DNA of 64,000 nucleotides from Leptolyngbya sp. CCY15150. Lineage in GTDB: Bacteria > Cyanobacteriota > Cyanobacteriia > RECH01. Positions 47,113-56,496 of this stretch are shown one piece after another. Made by a program: the position numbers and the translations under genes. The notes beneath the pieces are model-generated. The model searched no databases, was not told the DNA's origin, and worked only from the letters and a program-made list of their open reading frames with translations. The stretch spans positions 42,049-106,048 of the forward strand of contig NZ_JACSWB010000113.1 in NCBI RefSeq assembly GCF_016888135.1, written 5' to 3'. Position 1 is the stretch's first letter. Each line of letters opens with the position of its first letter.

Positions 47113-48279
47113 ATGACGGTTTACATTAACGACACCACGCTACGGGATGGAGAACAGGCAGCGGGCGTTGCCTTTAGCGTTACCGAGAAGGTGGCGATCG
47201 CTCGCCAGCTCGATCAGTTAGGCATCCATGAAATAGAAGTCGGCATTGCAGCCATGGGAGGCTCGGAGGCCAGGGCGATCGCCGAAATCACGACCCTGGG
47301 GCTGCAGGCCAAGCTCCTCGGCTGGAATCGTGCTGTTCCCTCGGATCTAGAGGCATCCCTCGCCTGTGGTTTGCGCCGCGTCCACATTGCCATTCCCCTC
47401 TCCGATGTGCAACTTCAGGCAAAATTTGGGGGCGATCGCCAGCGATTAATGGATCAACTGCGGCAGTGCATTGGCCTGGCTAAACAGCATGATGTTTTTG
47501 TCAGCGTTGGCGGTGAAGATGCGTCCCGCACCCCAGTTGCTGAGGTGATCGCCATGGCTCGCCAGGCGGCTGATTGGGGAGCGCAGCGCTTCCGATTTTG
47601 CGATACGGTGGGCATTCTCGATCCCTTCACCACCTACGATCGGGTGCAGCAGCTCGTCGCGGCTCTGCCGATCCCCCTGGAAATGCACACCCATGATGAT
47701 TTAGGCCTGGCTACTGCCAATGCGATCGCCGGCATTCGGGCGGGGGCGCAATCGGTGAATACCACGGTGAATGGGTTAGGAGAACGGGCCGGCAATGCGG
47801 CGCTCGAAGAAGTTGTGATGGCGCTCAAGCGTTTATACAACCTGGATCTAGGCATCAAAACTCAGCAGTTGACCAGTCTTTCCCAACGGGTACAGGCGGC
47901 CTCCGGAGATGTGCTGCCCCGCTGGAAAGCGATCGTCGGACAAAATGCCTTCTCCCATGAAGCCGGCATCCATGCCCATGGTGTGCTCCGGCAGCCCGAT
48001 ACCTACCAAGCCTTTGCGCCCCATGAGGTCGGCACCCATCACCGGATTGTGGCCGGCAAGCATTCCGGCAGCCATGGTCTGCGTCATCTGCTGGAACAAC
48101 AGGGAATTACCCTCGCTGCGCCCCAAGAGCGATCGCTGCTGGAAGCCGTACGGGAATGGTCGATTCACCATAAGCGTGACCTCACCGCTGCCGAATTGAA
48201 AACCCTCGCCCATCGGTTACAACTGCCCGTATCCAGCCCACAGTCGGTGATGCCAGCCATGCCAGACCTACAGTCTTAG
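47113..48279 (+). CDS. nifV: Homocitrate synthase (NifV-like)
   Basis: Condenses acetyl-CoA with 2-oxoglutarate to give homocitrate, the organic ligand of the FeMo-cofactor. 388 residues, NifV length. INDTTLRDGEQAAGVAF is the active-site start of the DRE-TIM family; the metal site shows EMHTHDDLGLATANAIAGIRAGA, followed by NTTVNGLGERAGNAALEEV. The length is too short for an isopropylmalate synthase with a regulatory domain. No other nif gene is in the window, so nitrogen fixation is inferred, not shown. Confidence 0.88.
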   Translation: MTVYINDTTLRDGEQAAGVAFSVTEKVAIARQLDQLGIHEIEVGIAAMGGSEARAIAEITTLGLQAKLLGWNRAVPSDLEASLACGLRRVHIAIPLSDVQLQAKFGGDRQRLMDQLRQCIGLAKQHDVFVSVGGEDASRTPVAEVIAMARQAADWGAQRFRFCDTVGILDPFTTYDRVQQLVAALPIPLEMHTHDDLGLATANAIAGIRAGAQSVNTTVNGLGERAGNAALEEVVMALKRLYNLDLGIKTQQLTSLSQRVQAASGDVLPRWKAIVGQNAFSHEAGIHAHGVLRQPDTYQAFAPHEVGTHHRIVAGKHSGSHGLRHLLEQQGITLAAPQERSLLEAVREWSIHHKRDLTAAELKTLAHRLQLPVSSPQSVMPAMPDLQS

Positions 48280-48665
48280 CCCTGGTTTCGTCCAGCTCTG
48301 CTGCTGGTGCTGCCCGAGCTGAGGGTGGAGCGTTGACCTGGGATGGATTAGACCATCGCTCCACGGCATCTGCACCTAGGAACCAACAGGGCTACAATGG
48401 CCAGAGCGCTCTCAACGAGGAAACTTCAGAGGAACCTGTGGTTGAAGCCATCGCCTGGTTAACGGACAAATCTTGTTGCTTCGGCTGGGTTGGGCAACCT
48501 GAAACCCAGTACCAGCTTAGATTCTGTTGGGTTAAGCTAATACTAACCCAATTTACGAGAGAATCAAGATTGCAGGAGTTTTGTCAGTCCACCAAGACCA
48601 TCATCCCTAGACGTTCCAAGCGATGCTTCTCGGTAGCGCTACCTTATCTGCACTATATTTAACCT
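48280..48665. other. Intergenic stretch
   Basis: 386 bp between nifV and the M17 peptidase gene on the same strand. No gene or repeat recognised; it should carry the peptidase promoter. Confidence 0.5.
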
Positions 48666-50006
48666 ATGCGATCGCCCATTCCTATTCAACTGATTACCAA
48701 AGAACAGCTCACCCAGCTCCCTCCCAGTCAGCAAGCTTGGCTGAAAACCACAGGTTTCACCGCCGAACCGGGCACCTACGGTCTCATTCCGGGAGACGAT
48801 GGTGAACTAGAAGCCGTCGTGGTGGGCAGACCCGATCCGCTCGACCTGTGGACTCTGGGAACCTGCGCCCAAGCCCTACCGCCCCACACCTACAAGCTCG
48901 ATGATGCCCTCTCCGCCGATGAGTCTACCCAGCTAGCCCTGGGCTGGCATCTAGGCCAATACCAATTTACTCGCTACAAAAAAGGAACACCCCTACCTAG
49001 CCTGGAGTTTCCTAGCGGGGGCGATCGCGCCTATGTGGATGCTGCCGTAGAAGCTACCACCCTCGTCCGCGACTTGATCAACACCCCAGCAGCCGACTTG
49101 GGGCCAACCCAACTGGAAGCCCAAGCCCGTAGCCTGGCCAACACCTACGATGCTCACCTCACCGTGATTGGTGGTGATGATTTGTTGACCCACAACTATC
49201 CCATGATCCATGCGGTTGGCAAGGCCAGCGTCGATGCCCCGCGTCTGTTGGATCTGCGCTGGGGACAGGCCTCTGATCCGGCCGTTACCCTGGTGGGCAA
49301 AGGGGTTTGTTTTGACACCGGTGGTCTGGATGTCAAATCCTCCGCCGGCATGAAAACCATGAAGAAAGATATGGGCGGCGCGGCGCAGGTGCTGGGCTTA
49401 GCCCTCATGGTCATGAAGCTGAAGCTGCCAGTTTATCTACGGGTGCTGGTGCCCGCTGTTGAAAACAGCATTGCTGGTAATGCCATGCATCCCCTCGATG
49501 TCTTATCTAGCCGCAAGGGGCTAACGGTGGAAGTGGGGAACACCGATGCCGAGGGGCGTCTGGTGTTGGCTGATGCCCTATGGGAAGCCAGTCAGGATAA
49601 TCCTAAGCTGATCATCGACTGCGCGACCCTCACCGGTGCAGCGCGGGTGGCTCTGGGGACGGAATTACCTGCCTTTTTCTGCAACCATTCTAAGACAGCC
49701 GAGATTCTAAAGCATCTAGGGCAAAAAGCCCAGGATCCGCTGTGGGAGCTACCGTTACACAGTCCCTACCGGGATATGTTAGCTAGCAAAGTAGCTGACT
49801 TGAATAATATTTCCAATGCATCCTATGGGGGAGCCATTACCGCAGCGTTATTCCTCCAAGAATTTGTGAAGCCTGGCATTCCCTGGGTTCATATTGACTT
49901 AATGGCCTGGAACCTACGCAGCCTGCCTGGTCGTCCGGAAGGGGGTGAGGCCATGGGGATGCGATCGCTTCTAGAACTCATCCGCAGTGCGATCGCCTTG
50001 CGGTAA
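48666..50006 (+). CDS. M17 leucyl aminopeptidase family protein
   Basis: Two-zinc cytosolic aminopeptidase, 446 residues. The M17 signature NTDAEGRLVLADAL is intact, with VGKGVCFDTGGLDVKSSAGMKTMKKDMGGAA carrying the metal-binding Lys/Asp residues. It is shorter at the N-terminus than classical PepA (about 500), so closer to PepB-type members. It would remove N-terminal residues from peptides. Followed by a strong hairpin. Confidence 0.92.
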   Translation: MRSPIPIQLITKEQLTQLPPSQQAWLKTTGFTAEPGTYGLIPGDDGELEAVVVGRPDPLDLWTLGTCAQALPPHTYKLDDALSADESTQLALGWHLGQYQFTRYKKGTPLPSLEFPSGGDRAYVDAAVEATTLVRDLINTPAADLGPTQLEAQARSLANTYDAHLTVIGGDDLLTHNYPMIHAVGKASVDAPRLLDLRWGQASDPAVTLVGKGVCFDTGGLDVKSSAGMKTMKKDMGGAAQVLGLALMVMKLKLPVYLRVLVPAVENSIAGNAMHPLDVLSSRKGLTVEVGNTDAEGRLVLADALWEASQDNPKLIIDCATLTGAARVALGTELPAFFCNHSKTAEILKHLGQKAQDPLWELPLHSPYRDMLASKVADLNNISNASYGGAITAALFLQEFVKPGIPWVHIDLMAWNLRSLPGRPEGGEAMGMRSLLELIRSAIALR

Positions 50007-50472
50007 TGGCTGTTTAAGAAACGTTGGTCACTGGAAGAGGTTAGGCTAAGATCACGTTGAGTCTAACCTCTCTAGGCTACTTAGGCGTAGAGAGGTTAGA
50101 CATTCTGATCAAGAATGAGTCCAATCCTGATTAAGATAATCCCCCATGAGTTGAGGACATAACTTGAGGACATGGATTGAGATCATAGTTGGGTCAATAG
50201 CTATCACGCTAGGTTGAGGAGCGATCGCTCCTCCCATAGGCTATGGAACAAACCTCACAATTTCTGCGGATTTAACTAGCGGCTGTTAGTATATGATAAA
50301 GTGCTGATCAAAACTGTAGCAATCCTAACGGGTAGGCTGATCTCAGGGCATAGCGTCATTGGGCAGCGATCGCTCCCATCCACGAGGCATGTCTTCTTGA
50401 GGTGAGTTCACAGAAAACACCTCCCTCGTTCAGGAGAGAGCTACGAGTTTATTTATAAGTTGAAGAGCAACG
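50007..50472. other. Intergenic stretch upstream of the desaturase
   Basis: 466 bp. Contains the terminator hairpin at 50061-50101 and, near 50290, TATGATAAAG that could be a -10 element; a matching -35 is not clear. No gene seen. Confidence 0.5.
50061..50101 (+). terminator. Strong hairpin after the M17 peptidase
   Basis: GTCTAACCTCTCTA (50061-50074) and TAGAGAGGTTAGAC (50088-50101) form a perfect 14-bp stem around a 13-nt loop, 54 bp past the stop. No T tract follows. Confidence 0.65.
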
Positions 50473-51612
50473 ATGGTCAAAAAGTCGGACTTTGTTCTGG
50501 CTCCCTACATGACGAGCAACGACTGGCGAGCAACGTATCAACTGCTCAACACCGTAGTACCCTACATCCTGTTGTGGATCCTAGCAGCCCGAGCGGCATC
50601 GATGGCATGGTGGTTGCTCCCACCCATCATGGTTTTGATCACCCTGTTTTCCGTGCGCTGTTTTTCATTAATGCACGATTGTGGTCACTATTCCCTCTTT
50701 CGCTCAAAGCGAGTAAATCGGGTGGTGGGATTTTTCCTAGGCGTCATCAACGCCATTCCCCAATACCCTTGGTCTCGTGGTCATGCCTACCATCACAAAA
50801 CCAATGGAGATTGGCAACAATATCGCGGCCCATCAGCCATTTTGTCCACAGAAGAATTTGCCAACCTCAGTCCATCAGGGCAACAGCGGTATGAAACGCT
50901 GCGCCATCCGATGATGCTCTTCCCCGGTGGTTTTTTCTACCTGGCTCTTAAGCCCCGACTGGCCCTGATCCTCGGTGCCTATGGATTTGTCGTGCATCTC
51001 GTCACCTGTCTACGGCAGCGTCCGGGCATGGGGCTCGGCAAGATGATCAGGTCGTATCAATCCAAAACCTGGTACACAACGGCGGAATTCTGGGACTTGC
51101 TCCTGAACAATATCTGCGTGGTAGGCAGTTGGATTGCTCTCAGTTATCTCCTCGGAGCGGGCTTTTTCCTAAGCGTCTATTCCATCACCCTCACCTGTGC
51201 CGCCGCAATTTTTATCTGCGTCTTCTTTGTTCAACATAACTTCGATACCTCCTACGCCCACACCACAGAAGGCTGGGATTATCTATCAGGGGCGATCGAG
51301 GGCAGTAGTTATCTGATGTTGCCGACGATCCTTAAATGGTTTTCCGCAGACATCGGCTACCACAACATTCATCATCTGTCGTCACGCATTCCCAACTATC
51401 ACCTAGAAGCCTGTCACCAAGCGAATGCTCATCTCTTAAAACAGGTTAAACGATTGAGAATGGCAGATATGCCAGACTGTTTTAAGTTTATCCTCTGGGA
51501 TGCACCGTCTAATCGCCTCGTCTCCATTGCCGAGTTTCGACAGATGGAACAGAGGGCAGCGGATGCAGCTGTTCCAGCCGATAGCCTGCCCTACGCAAGC
51601 ACCCATCACTAG
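50473..51612 (+). CDS. Membrane fatty acid desaturase
   Basis: Diiron acyl-lipid desaturase of 379 residues with four TM helices. The three His boxes are HDCGH (68-72), HAYHH (104-108) and HNIHH (297-301). The first box followed by YSLF resembles the DesA (delta-12/omega-6) group more than DesC; regiospecificity is inference. It introduces double bases of unsaturation into membrane lipids, usually in response to cold. The TAG stop lies inside the CTAG that borders an inserted repeat (51609-51612), so the original C-terminus may have been set or altered by that insertion. Confidence 0.9.
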   Translation: MVKKSDFVLAPYMTSNDWRATYQLLNTVVPYILLWILAARAASMAWWLLPPIMVLITLFSVRCFSLMHDCGHYSLFRSKRVNRVVGFFLGVINAIPQYPWSRGHAYHHKTNGDWQQYRGPSAILSTEEFANLSPSGQQRYETLRHPMMLFPGGFFYLALKPRLALILGAYGFVVHLVTCLRQRPGMGLGKMIRSYQSKTWYTTAEFWDLLLNNICVVGSWIALSYLLGAGFFLSVYSITLTCAAAIFICVFFVQHNFDTSYAHTTEGWDYLSGAIEGSSYLMLPTILKWFSADIGYHNIHHLSSRIPNYHLEACHQANAHLLKQVKRLRMADMPDCFKFILWDAPSNRLVSIAEFRQMEQRAADAAVPADSLPYASTHH

Positions 51613-51694
51613 GCTCTGTTTTAAAACCTGCTAAACCCCTTGATCTTTCGTACAAGAGAATCAGGGTTTGGGTGAGTTTTAAAACACGCCCTAG
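51609..51694. mobile_element. IS5-like miniature element bordered by CTAG, family 3
   Basis: CTAG (51609-51612) and CTAG (51691-51694) bracket inverted ends GCTCTGTTTTAAAAC (51613-51627) and GTTTTAAAACACGCC (51676-51690), 12 of 15 matched. CTAG fits the YTAR target of IS5-group elements. The right end, read inward, is identical over 15 bases to the element end at 63908. 78-bp body, no coding capacity. Confidence 0.75.
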
Positions 51695-51969
51695 ATCTGC
51701 TGACTGCTGAGCAAGTCGTGGGAGCAAGTCGTTGTTTTCAGGTTTGTAACCTCCGGAATGGCTGAGAGGAAGATGGTAGTCTACCTGTAGATGTGCATCC
51801 AGGCATAATACCAATTCTTGGATGGCTCGCTACATGTTGCCCTCACCCTCAATCCCTCTCCCAGAGAAAGAGGGACGTTGAGGCCTCTGAAGCTATGTAG
51901 CGACAGGTTGAAGAATTGATATAAGAACGCTCTGGAATGCAGGTCTTGGCTAGGTTAGAGGGTCGTTGA
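51613..51969. other. Intergenic stretch packed with palindromic repeats
   Basis: 357 bp between desaturase and secreted-protein genes, mostly the family-3 element (to 51694) and a nested palindromic repeat (51809-51921). No gene. Confidence 0.7.
51809..51921. repeat. Nested palindromic dispersed repeat, family 4
   Basis: Outer arms TACCAATTCTT (51809-51819) and AAGAATTGATA (51911-51921), inner arms CGCTACAT (51828-51835) and ATGTAGCG (51895-51902), and a core with CCCTCACCCTCAATCCCTCT pairing to AGAGGGACGTTGAGG. The core resembles a palindrome common in filamentous cyanobacteria. Confidence 0.75.
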
Positions 51970-52512
51970 ATGATGCTACAGTACTTAGTTTCTATTGTGG
52001 TCAAGTCGATTCTAGCCTGTGTTGTTGTGGGATATATAGCGATGAATGAACAGGCAGGGCAAGCCCGCGTTGGGCAACATCAAACCGTACAGGGGCAGAT
52101 GATGGCTGATATCCAATCGTCGTCGCCTACGGAGCCGCAAGGGATTCGTGGACGAGTTGTCCAATTAACCGGAAATTTTATGCCTAGAGGGGGGCGATCA
52201 GGCGATCGCCAGAGCCAGCAGCCTGTACAAACAACGGTTTGGATCTTTTCAGGACAGATCTCCGGCGATAGTCCTCGCTGGGCAGTGCAAGAGGCTGAGC
52301 ACCATGCGCAACTGCTTGGCCAGGTGACGAGTGATGCCCATGGTGAATTTTGGGTGGAGCTACCTGCGGGTAGCTATACCTTGATGGCTCAGTATGACAC
52401 TGATCTTTATCTTAATTCTTTTTCCGGCGATGGTTACTATACCTCCGTTGACGTCCGCCCCGGAGAGGTGGCGGACGTGACGCTAACCAATCATGAACAG
52501 GCTACGTTTTAG
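51970..52512 (+). CDS. Secreted protein with carboxypeptidase-regulatory-like beta domain
   Basis: 180 residues. N-terminal hydrophobic segment (about 3-24) acts as a signal or anchor. GIRGRVVQLTGNFMP, then DAHGEFWVELPAGSYTLMAQYD and SVDVRPGEVADVTLT match the seven-stranded beta sandwich of peptidase-regulatory-like domains, which are structural or carbohydrate-binding. A Gly/Arg/Gln-rich loop (about 75-88) sits inside it. Its stop overlaps that of the convergent oxoprolinase gene (TTAG, 52509-52512). Confidence 0.7.
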   Translation: MMLQYLVSIVVKSILACVVVGYIAMNEQAGQARVGQHQTVQGQMMADIQSSSPTEPQGIRGRVVQLTGNFMPRGGRSGDRQSQQPVQTTVWIFSGQISGDSPRWAVQEAEHHAQLLGQVTSDAHGEFWVELPAGSYTLMAQYDTDLYLNSFSGDGYYTSVDVRPGEVADVTLTNHEQATF

Positions 52513-55500
52513 CCATGACCTCCTCCTCCCGGTGTTTCAATGACGAAGGTGTCCCCTGCATTCATAGCCACTTCAGCATTGCCGGGCAGATGTTCAATGG
52601 CACCATCACAACGTTCAACCCAGTTGTGTCCCAGTTGCCCTGGCTCTCCTCCATGCAGACCAAAAGGTGGAATACGGCGATGCCCTGATAAAATAGCTGC
52701 GGTCATCGGTTGACGGAACTGGATGCAACGCACGACCCCATTGCCGCCAGTGTGACGCCCCAGACCGCCACTGTGGGCGCGAATGGAGAACTCATTGATC
52801 AACACCGGAAACCGCCATTCTAGAACCTCTGGATCCGTTAACCGTGAGTTGGTCATATGAGTTTGAACGGCATCGGTTCCGTTAAAATCTTTCCCTGCAC
52901 CTGAACCACCACAGATGGTTTCATAGTATTGATGCTGAGCATCACCAAAGGTAAAGTTATTCATGGTTCCTTGAGCAGCGGCCATAATGCCCAGCGCTCC
53001 ATAGAGGGCATTGGCGATCGCTTGAGAGGTTTCCACATTACCAGCAACCACCGCCGCTGGGTAACAAGGGTTGAGCAAGCAGCCTTCGGGGATGGTCATG
53101 CGCAGAGGTTTCAGACAGCCAGCATTCAGGGGAATCTGATCATCCACTAAGCTGCGAAAGACATACAGCACCACAGCTTTAGCGATCGCTAGGGGAGCAT
53201 TGAGATTGGTGGGCTGTTGGGGAGAGGTGCCGGTGAAGTCAATATGGGCAGTGCGATCGCGATGGTTGAGGGCGATCGCCACCTTGATCTGACTACCATC
53301 ATCTAGCTCATAGGTAAATTGACCATCGCTTAACCGTTCAATGACCTGTTGCACCGAAGCAGTAGCATTATCCTGAATATGCTGCATATAGGACTGCACA
53401 ACCGATAAGCCATAGTGATCGACCATGCGCTGCAGTTCGTAGCTGCCTCGCTCATTGGCGGCAATTTGAGCTTTTAGATCGGCGATATTCTGGATAGGAT
53501 TGCGGGCGGGGTGAGATCCGGACGTGAGCAGGTCCAAAATCTCCGCCTCGCAGAAACGTCCCTGATTCACCAATTGCACGTTATCCAGCAACACGCCCTC
53601 CTGATCCAAATGGGTGCTGTAGGGAGGCATGGAGCCGGGGGTGATGCCGCCAATGTCAGCATGATGCCCCCGAGAGGCCAGGTAAAATAATGGCTGATCA
53701 TGATTTAGAAATACAGGCGTGATCACGGTAATATCTGGCAAATGGGTGCCGCCGTTGTAGGGATTGTTGGAGACATACACATCGCCCGGCTGGAGGCGAT
53801 CGCCTTGGGCGCGCATCAAACTGCTGACGCTCTCACTCATAGAGCCCAGATGAACTGGAATATGGGGAGCATTGGCAACAAGCTGACCTTGGGCATCAAA
53901 CAGGGCACAGGAGAAGTCGAGGCGCTCTTTAATGTTGACGGAATAACTTGTATTTTGCAGCGTAATTCCCATCTGTTCCGCAATGGATTGGAAGAGATTG
54001 TTGAAAATCTCCAGGAGTACAGGATCAGGAGTAGACGTTGTCTCGTGGTCTAGATCTAAGGGTTCGGCGGCTACAGCAGCAACCTGGCGCAGAATCAGAG
54101 CGTTATGCTCTGTTAAACATGCCACCCAGCCAGACTCCACCACATTGGTTCCCGTCGCTTCAATGATCAGAGCTGGGCCAGGAATGGTGTCGCTGGGGCA
54201 CAGATCGGCGCGATGGTAGACGGGCGCAGGATGCCACTGATGATGGCTATATACTGTTACAGTGGCGATCGCCTGGAGGGGACTGTCACGTTGGGTAGAC
54301 ACCTGAGATTCCGCTAAGGGAGGCGTCTGACCAATCACCTCGACGGAAGCAGCTTCAATGATTAAATCTTTATCTGGCATGATAAAGCCATAGCGCTGCT
54401 TATGCTGCTCTTCAAACTGCGATCGCATCTCATCTATACTGCCAGCGGTCACGAGGAGTGCTGAATCTGTGCCTGCGTAGCGCAGATGGGCTTTACGGAT
54501 AGACTGCAAGGTATCCTCTGTCATCCCCTGGCCAATCACCTCCGCCATCGCCTCCTGCTGCAAGGTATCCAGAAGTTGAGATAACTGCGGTAGCATATCC
54601 GGTGATAAGGGCTGTTCTACAGCCACCTCTCGCAGACTGCGCACATCTGCTTGACCAATGCCATAGGCGGAAAGAACGCCGGCGTAGGGATGGAGAAAAA
54701 TCTGAGTCATGCCCAAGGCTTCGGCAATTAGGCAAGCGTGCTGGCCACCGGCACCCCCAAAGCAGCACAGGGTATAGTCTGTGACATCATATCCTCGCTG
54801 CACCGATATTTTTTTGATCGCATTGGCCATTTTATCAATGGCGATAGCTAGATAACCTGCTGCCACCTGTTCTGGTGTGCGGCGATCGCCCGTTTGTTCC
54901 TCAATTAGAACTGCTTGTTCCGCAAAGGCCTGCTGAACGCCCTCCCGGTCAAGGGGAAGATTCCCGTTGGGGCCAAAGACTTGAGGAAAGAAATCAGGCT
55001 GTAGTTTACCTAGCATAATATTGCAGTCTGTGACCGTCAGCGGCCCGCCCTGGCCATAGCCGGCTGGCCCTGGCTGTGCTCCGGCGGAGTCTGGCCCAAC
55101 GCGATAGCGGGCTCCGTCGAACGATAGAATCGAGCCACCTCCGGCTGCCACAGTATGGATCGACAGCATGGGAGCCCGCAGCCGCACCCCGGCGATCTCG
55201 GTTTCAAAGGTGCGTTCATAGTCACCCTTAAAGTGCGATACATCGGTAGACGTGCCGCCCATATCAAAGCCAATGATGCGATGGAACCCTGCCTGCACGC
55301 TTGTTTTAACGGCACCGACAATGCCCCCAGCCGGCCCTGAGAGTAAGCTATCTTTTCCTTGAAATAAACGAGCATCGGTTAATCCACCATCCGATTTCAT
55401 AAATTCCAGCCTTGGACGTAAGGCTCCTGGTTCCTCAGGTTCCAGAGCTGCAGCAACTTGGTCTACATAGCGGCGGAGAATAGGAGATAGATAAGCATCC

Positions 55501-56195
55501 ACAACCGTTGTATCCCCACGACTCACCAGCTTCATCAATGGACTAACGCTGTGAGATACGGAAACCTGGGGAAAGCCCACCTGATGGGCGATCGCTGCAA
55601 TAGCCTGTTCATGGTCGGGGTAGCGATAGCCGTGAATCAATACGATGGCACAACTGCGAATTCCGTCATCGTAGGCCGCCTGCATGGCTTGGGTGACGCG
55701 ATCGATTTCAGCAGCATTGAGGGGAAGATATTCTTCGCCCTCGGCCGTGTAGCGCTCATTCACCTCTAGCACCTGGTCATAGAGCATATCGGGTAAGACA
55801 ATCTCACGGGCAAAGATATTGGGACGGTTTTGATAGCCAATGCGCAGAACATCCCGGAATCCACGAGTGGTGACGAATAGGGTGCGATCGCCTTTCCGTT
55901 CCAATAAAGCATTAGTCGCTACAGTCGTTCCCATTTTCACCCGCTGCAGTTGTCCAGCAGGAATAGGTTCGTGGGCAGCCAGTCCTAGAATATCGCGAAT
56001 GCCCTGAATGACAGCGTCTGCATAGCGATCGGGCTGTTCTGACAGCAGTTTATAGACAATCACCCACTGCTGATGGGGCAAAGCTGTTACTTGAAAACGA
56101 CGTTGGCTGGAGAGGCGTTCAGCGATCGCGCTATCATCTGTTACTGCTACAAGATCCGTAAATGTTCCACCGCGATCAGCAAAAACGTTTAACAT
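52509..56195 (-). CDS. 5-oxoprolinase / hydantoinase HyuA-HyuB fusion
   Basis: ATP-dependent hydrolase of 1228 residues in which the HyuA-like part (about 1-690) and HyuB-like part (about 725-1220) are fused, as in OPLAH. The start [18 protein letters not shown] at 56195 fits the family, with the first nucleotide-binding motif RGGTFTD; an upstream in-frame ATG at 56261 adds an atypical leader. Further motifs are [24 protein letters not shown] and [18 protein letters not shown]. It opens 5-oxoproline to glutamate, or hydantoin-type rings; which one is not decidable. It lies upstream of (and convergent-facing from) the amide/one-carbon operon at 60-63 kb. Confidence 0.9.
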   Translation of the reverse strand: MLNVFADRGGTFTDLVAVTDDSAIAERLSSQRRFQVTALPHQQWVIVYKLLSEQPDRYADAVIQGIRDILGLAAHEPIPAGQLQRVKMGTTVATNALLERKGDRTLFVTTRGFRDVLRIGYQNRPNIFAREIVLPDMLYDQVLEVNERYTAEGEEYLPLNAAEIDRVTQAMQAAYDDGIRSCAIVLIHGYRYPDHEQAIAAIAHQVGFPQVSVSHSVSPLMKLVSRGDTTVVDAYLSPILRRYVDQVAAALEPEEPGALRPRLEFMKSDGGLTDARLFQGKDSLLSGPAGGIVGAVKTSVQAGFHRIIGFDMGGTSTDVSHFKGDYERTFETEIAGVRLRAPMLSIHTVAAGGGSILSFDGARYRVGPDSAGAQPGPAGYGQGGPLTVTDCNIMLGKLQPDFFPQVFGPNGNLPLDREGVQQAFAEQAVLIEEQTGDRRTPEQVAAGYLAIAIDKMANAIKKISVQRGYDVTDYTLCCFGGAGGQHACLIAEALGMTQIFLHPYAGVLSAYGIGQADVRSLREVAVEQPLSPDMLPQLSQLLDTLQQEAMAEVIGQGMTEDTLQSIRKAHLRYAGTDSALLVTAGSIDEMRSQFEEQHKQRYGFIMPDKDLIIEAASVEVIGQTPPLAESQVSTQRDSPLQAIATVTVYSHHQWHPAPVYHRADLCPSDTIPGPALIIEATGTNVVESGWVACLTEHNALILRQVAAVAAEPLDLDHETTSTPDPVLLEIFNNLFQSIAEQMGITLQNTSYSVNIKERLDFSCALFDAQGQLVANAPHIPVHLGSMSESVSSLMRAQGDRLQPGDVYVSNNPYNGGTHLPDITVITPVFLNHDQPLFYLASRGHHADIGGITPGSMPPYSTHLDQEGVLLDNVQLVNQGRFCEAEILDLLTSGSHPARNPIQNIADLKAQIAANERGSYELQRMVDHYGLSVVQSYMQHIQDNATASVQQVIERLSDGQFTYELDDGSQIKVAIALNHRDRTAHIDFTGTSPQQPTNLNAPLAIAKAVVLYVFRSLVDDQIPLNAGCLKPLRMTIPEGCLLNPCYPAAVVAGNVETSQAIANALYGALGIMAAAQGTMNNFTFGDAQHQYYETICGGSGAGKDFNGTDAVQTHMTNSRLTDPEVLEWRFPVLINEFSIRAHSGGLGRHTGGNGVVRCIQFRQPMTAAILSGHRRIPPFGLHGGEPGQLGHNWVERCDGAIEHLPGNAEVAMNAGDTFVIETPGGGGHG

Positions 56196-56450
56196 ACTTA
56201 AAACTCCTGATATGTGTTCGAAAAATTTGATGACGCTCAGAACAGCCTCTTGCATTCTCATACTATGAGGGGCTTGATCTTATCTCTCATTATCCTCATA
56301 CTATAACCTGAACCCTAACAAGGCTTGCTTGCATTATATCAAATCCAGTTAGACGCACAATTGCATTCAAGGCTTGGGCAATCCAGATGTCTGTAGCTTC
56401 TTTGCTAAAGTAGCAGCGAAGAGGGGAATTGAATATAGGCTTTTACCGTC

Positions 56451-56482
56451 ATGAATATTCAACCGGATTTGATCATACAACT
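56451..56482 (+). repeat. Copy 1 of a duplicated coding start (MNIQPDLIIQL)
   Basis: ATGAATATTCAACCGGATTT and the next 12 bases match 59689-59720 at 25 of 32 positions. Most differences are in third codon positions, so both encode MNIQPD[LF]I[IV]QL. Here the frame runs on only about 20 codons into antisense of the next gene, ending at a TAA near 56543. It looks like a truncated gene start. Confidence 0.6.
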
Positions 56483-56496
56483 TTCGCCATGGGGTA

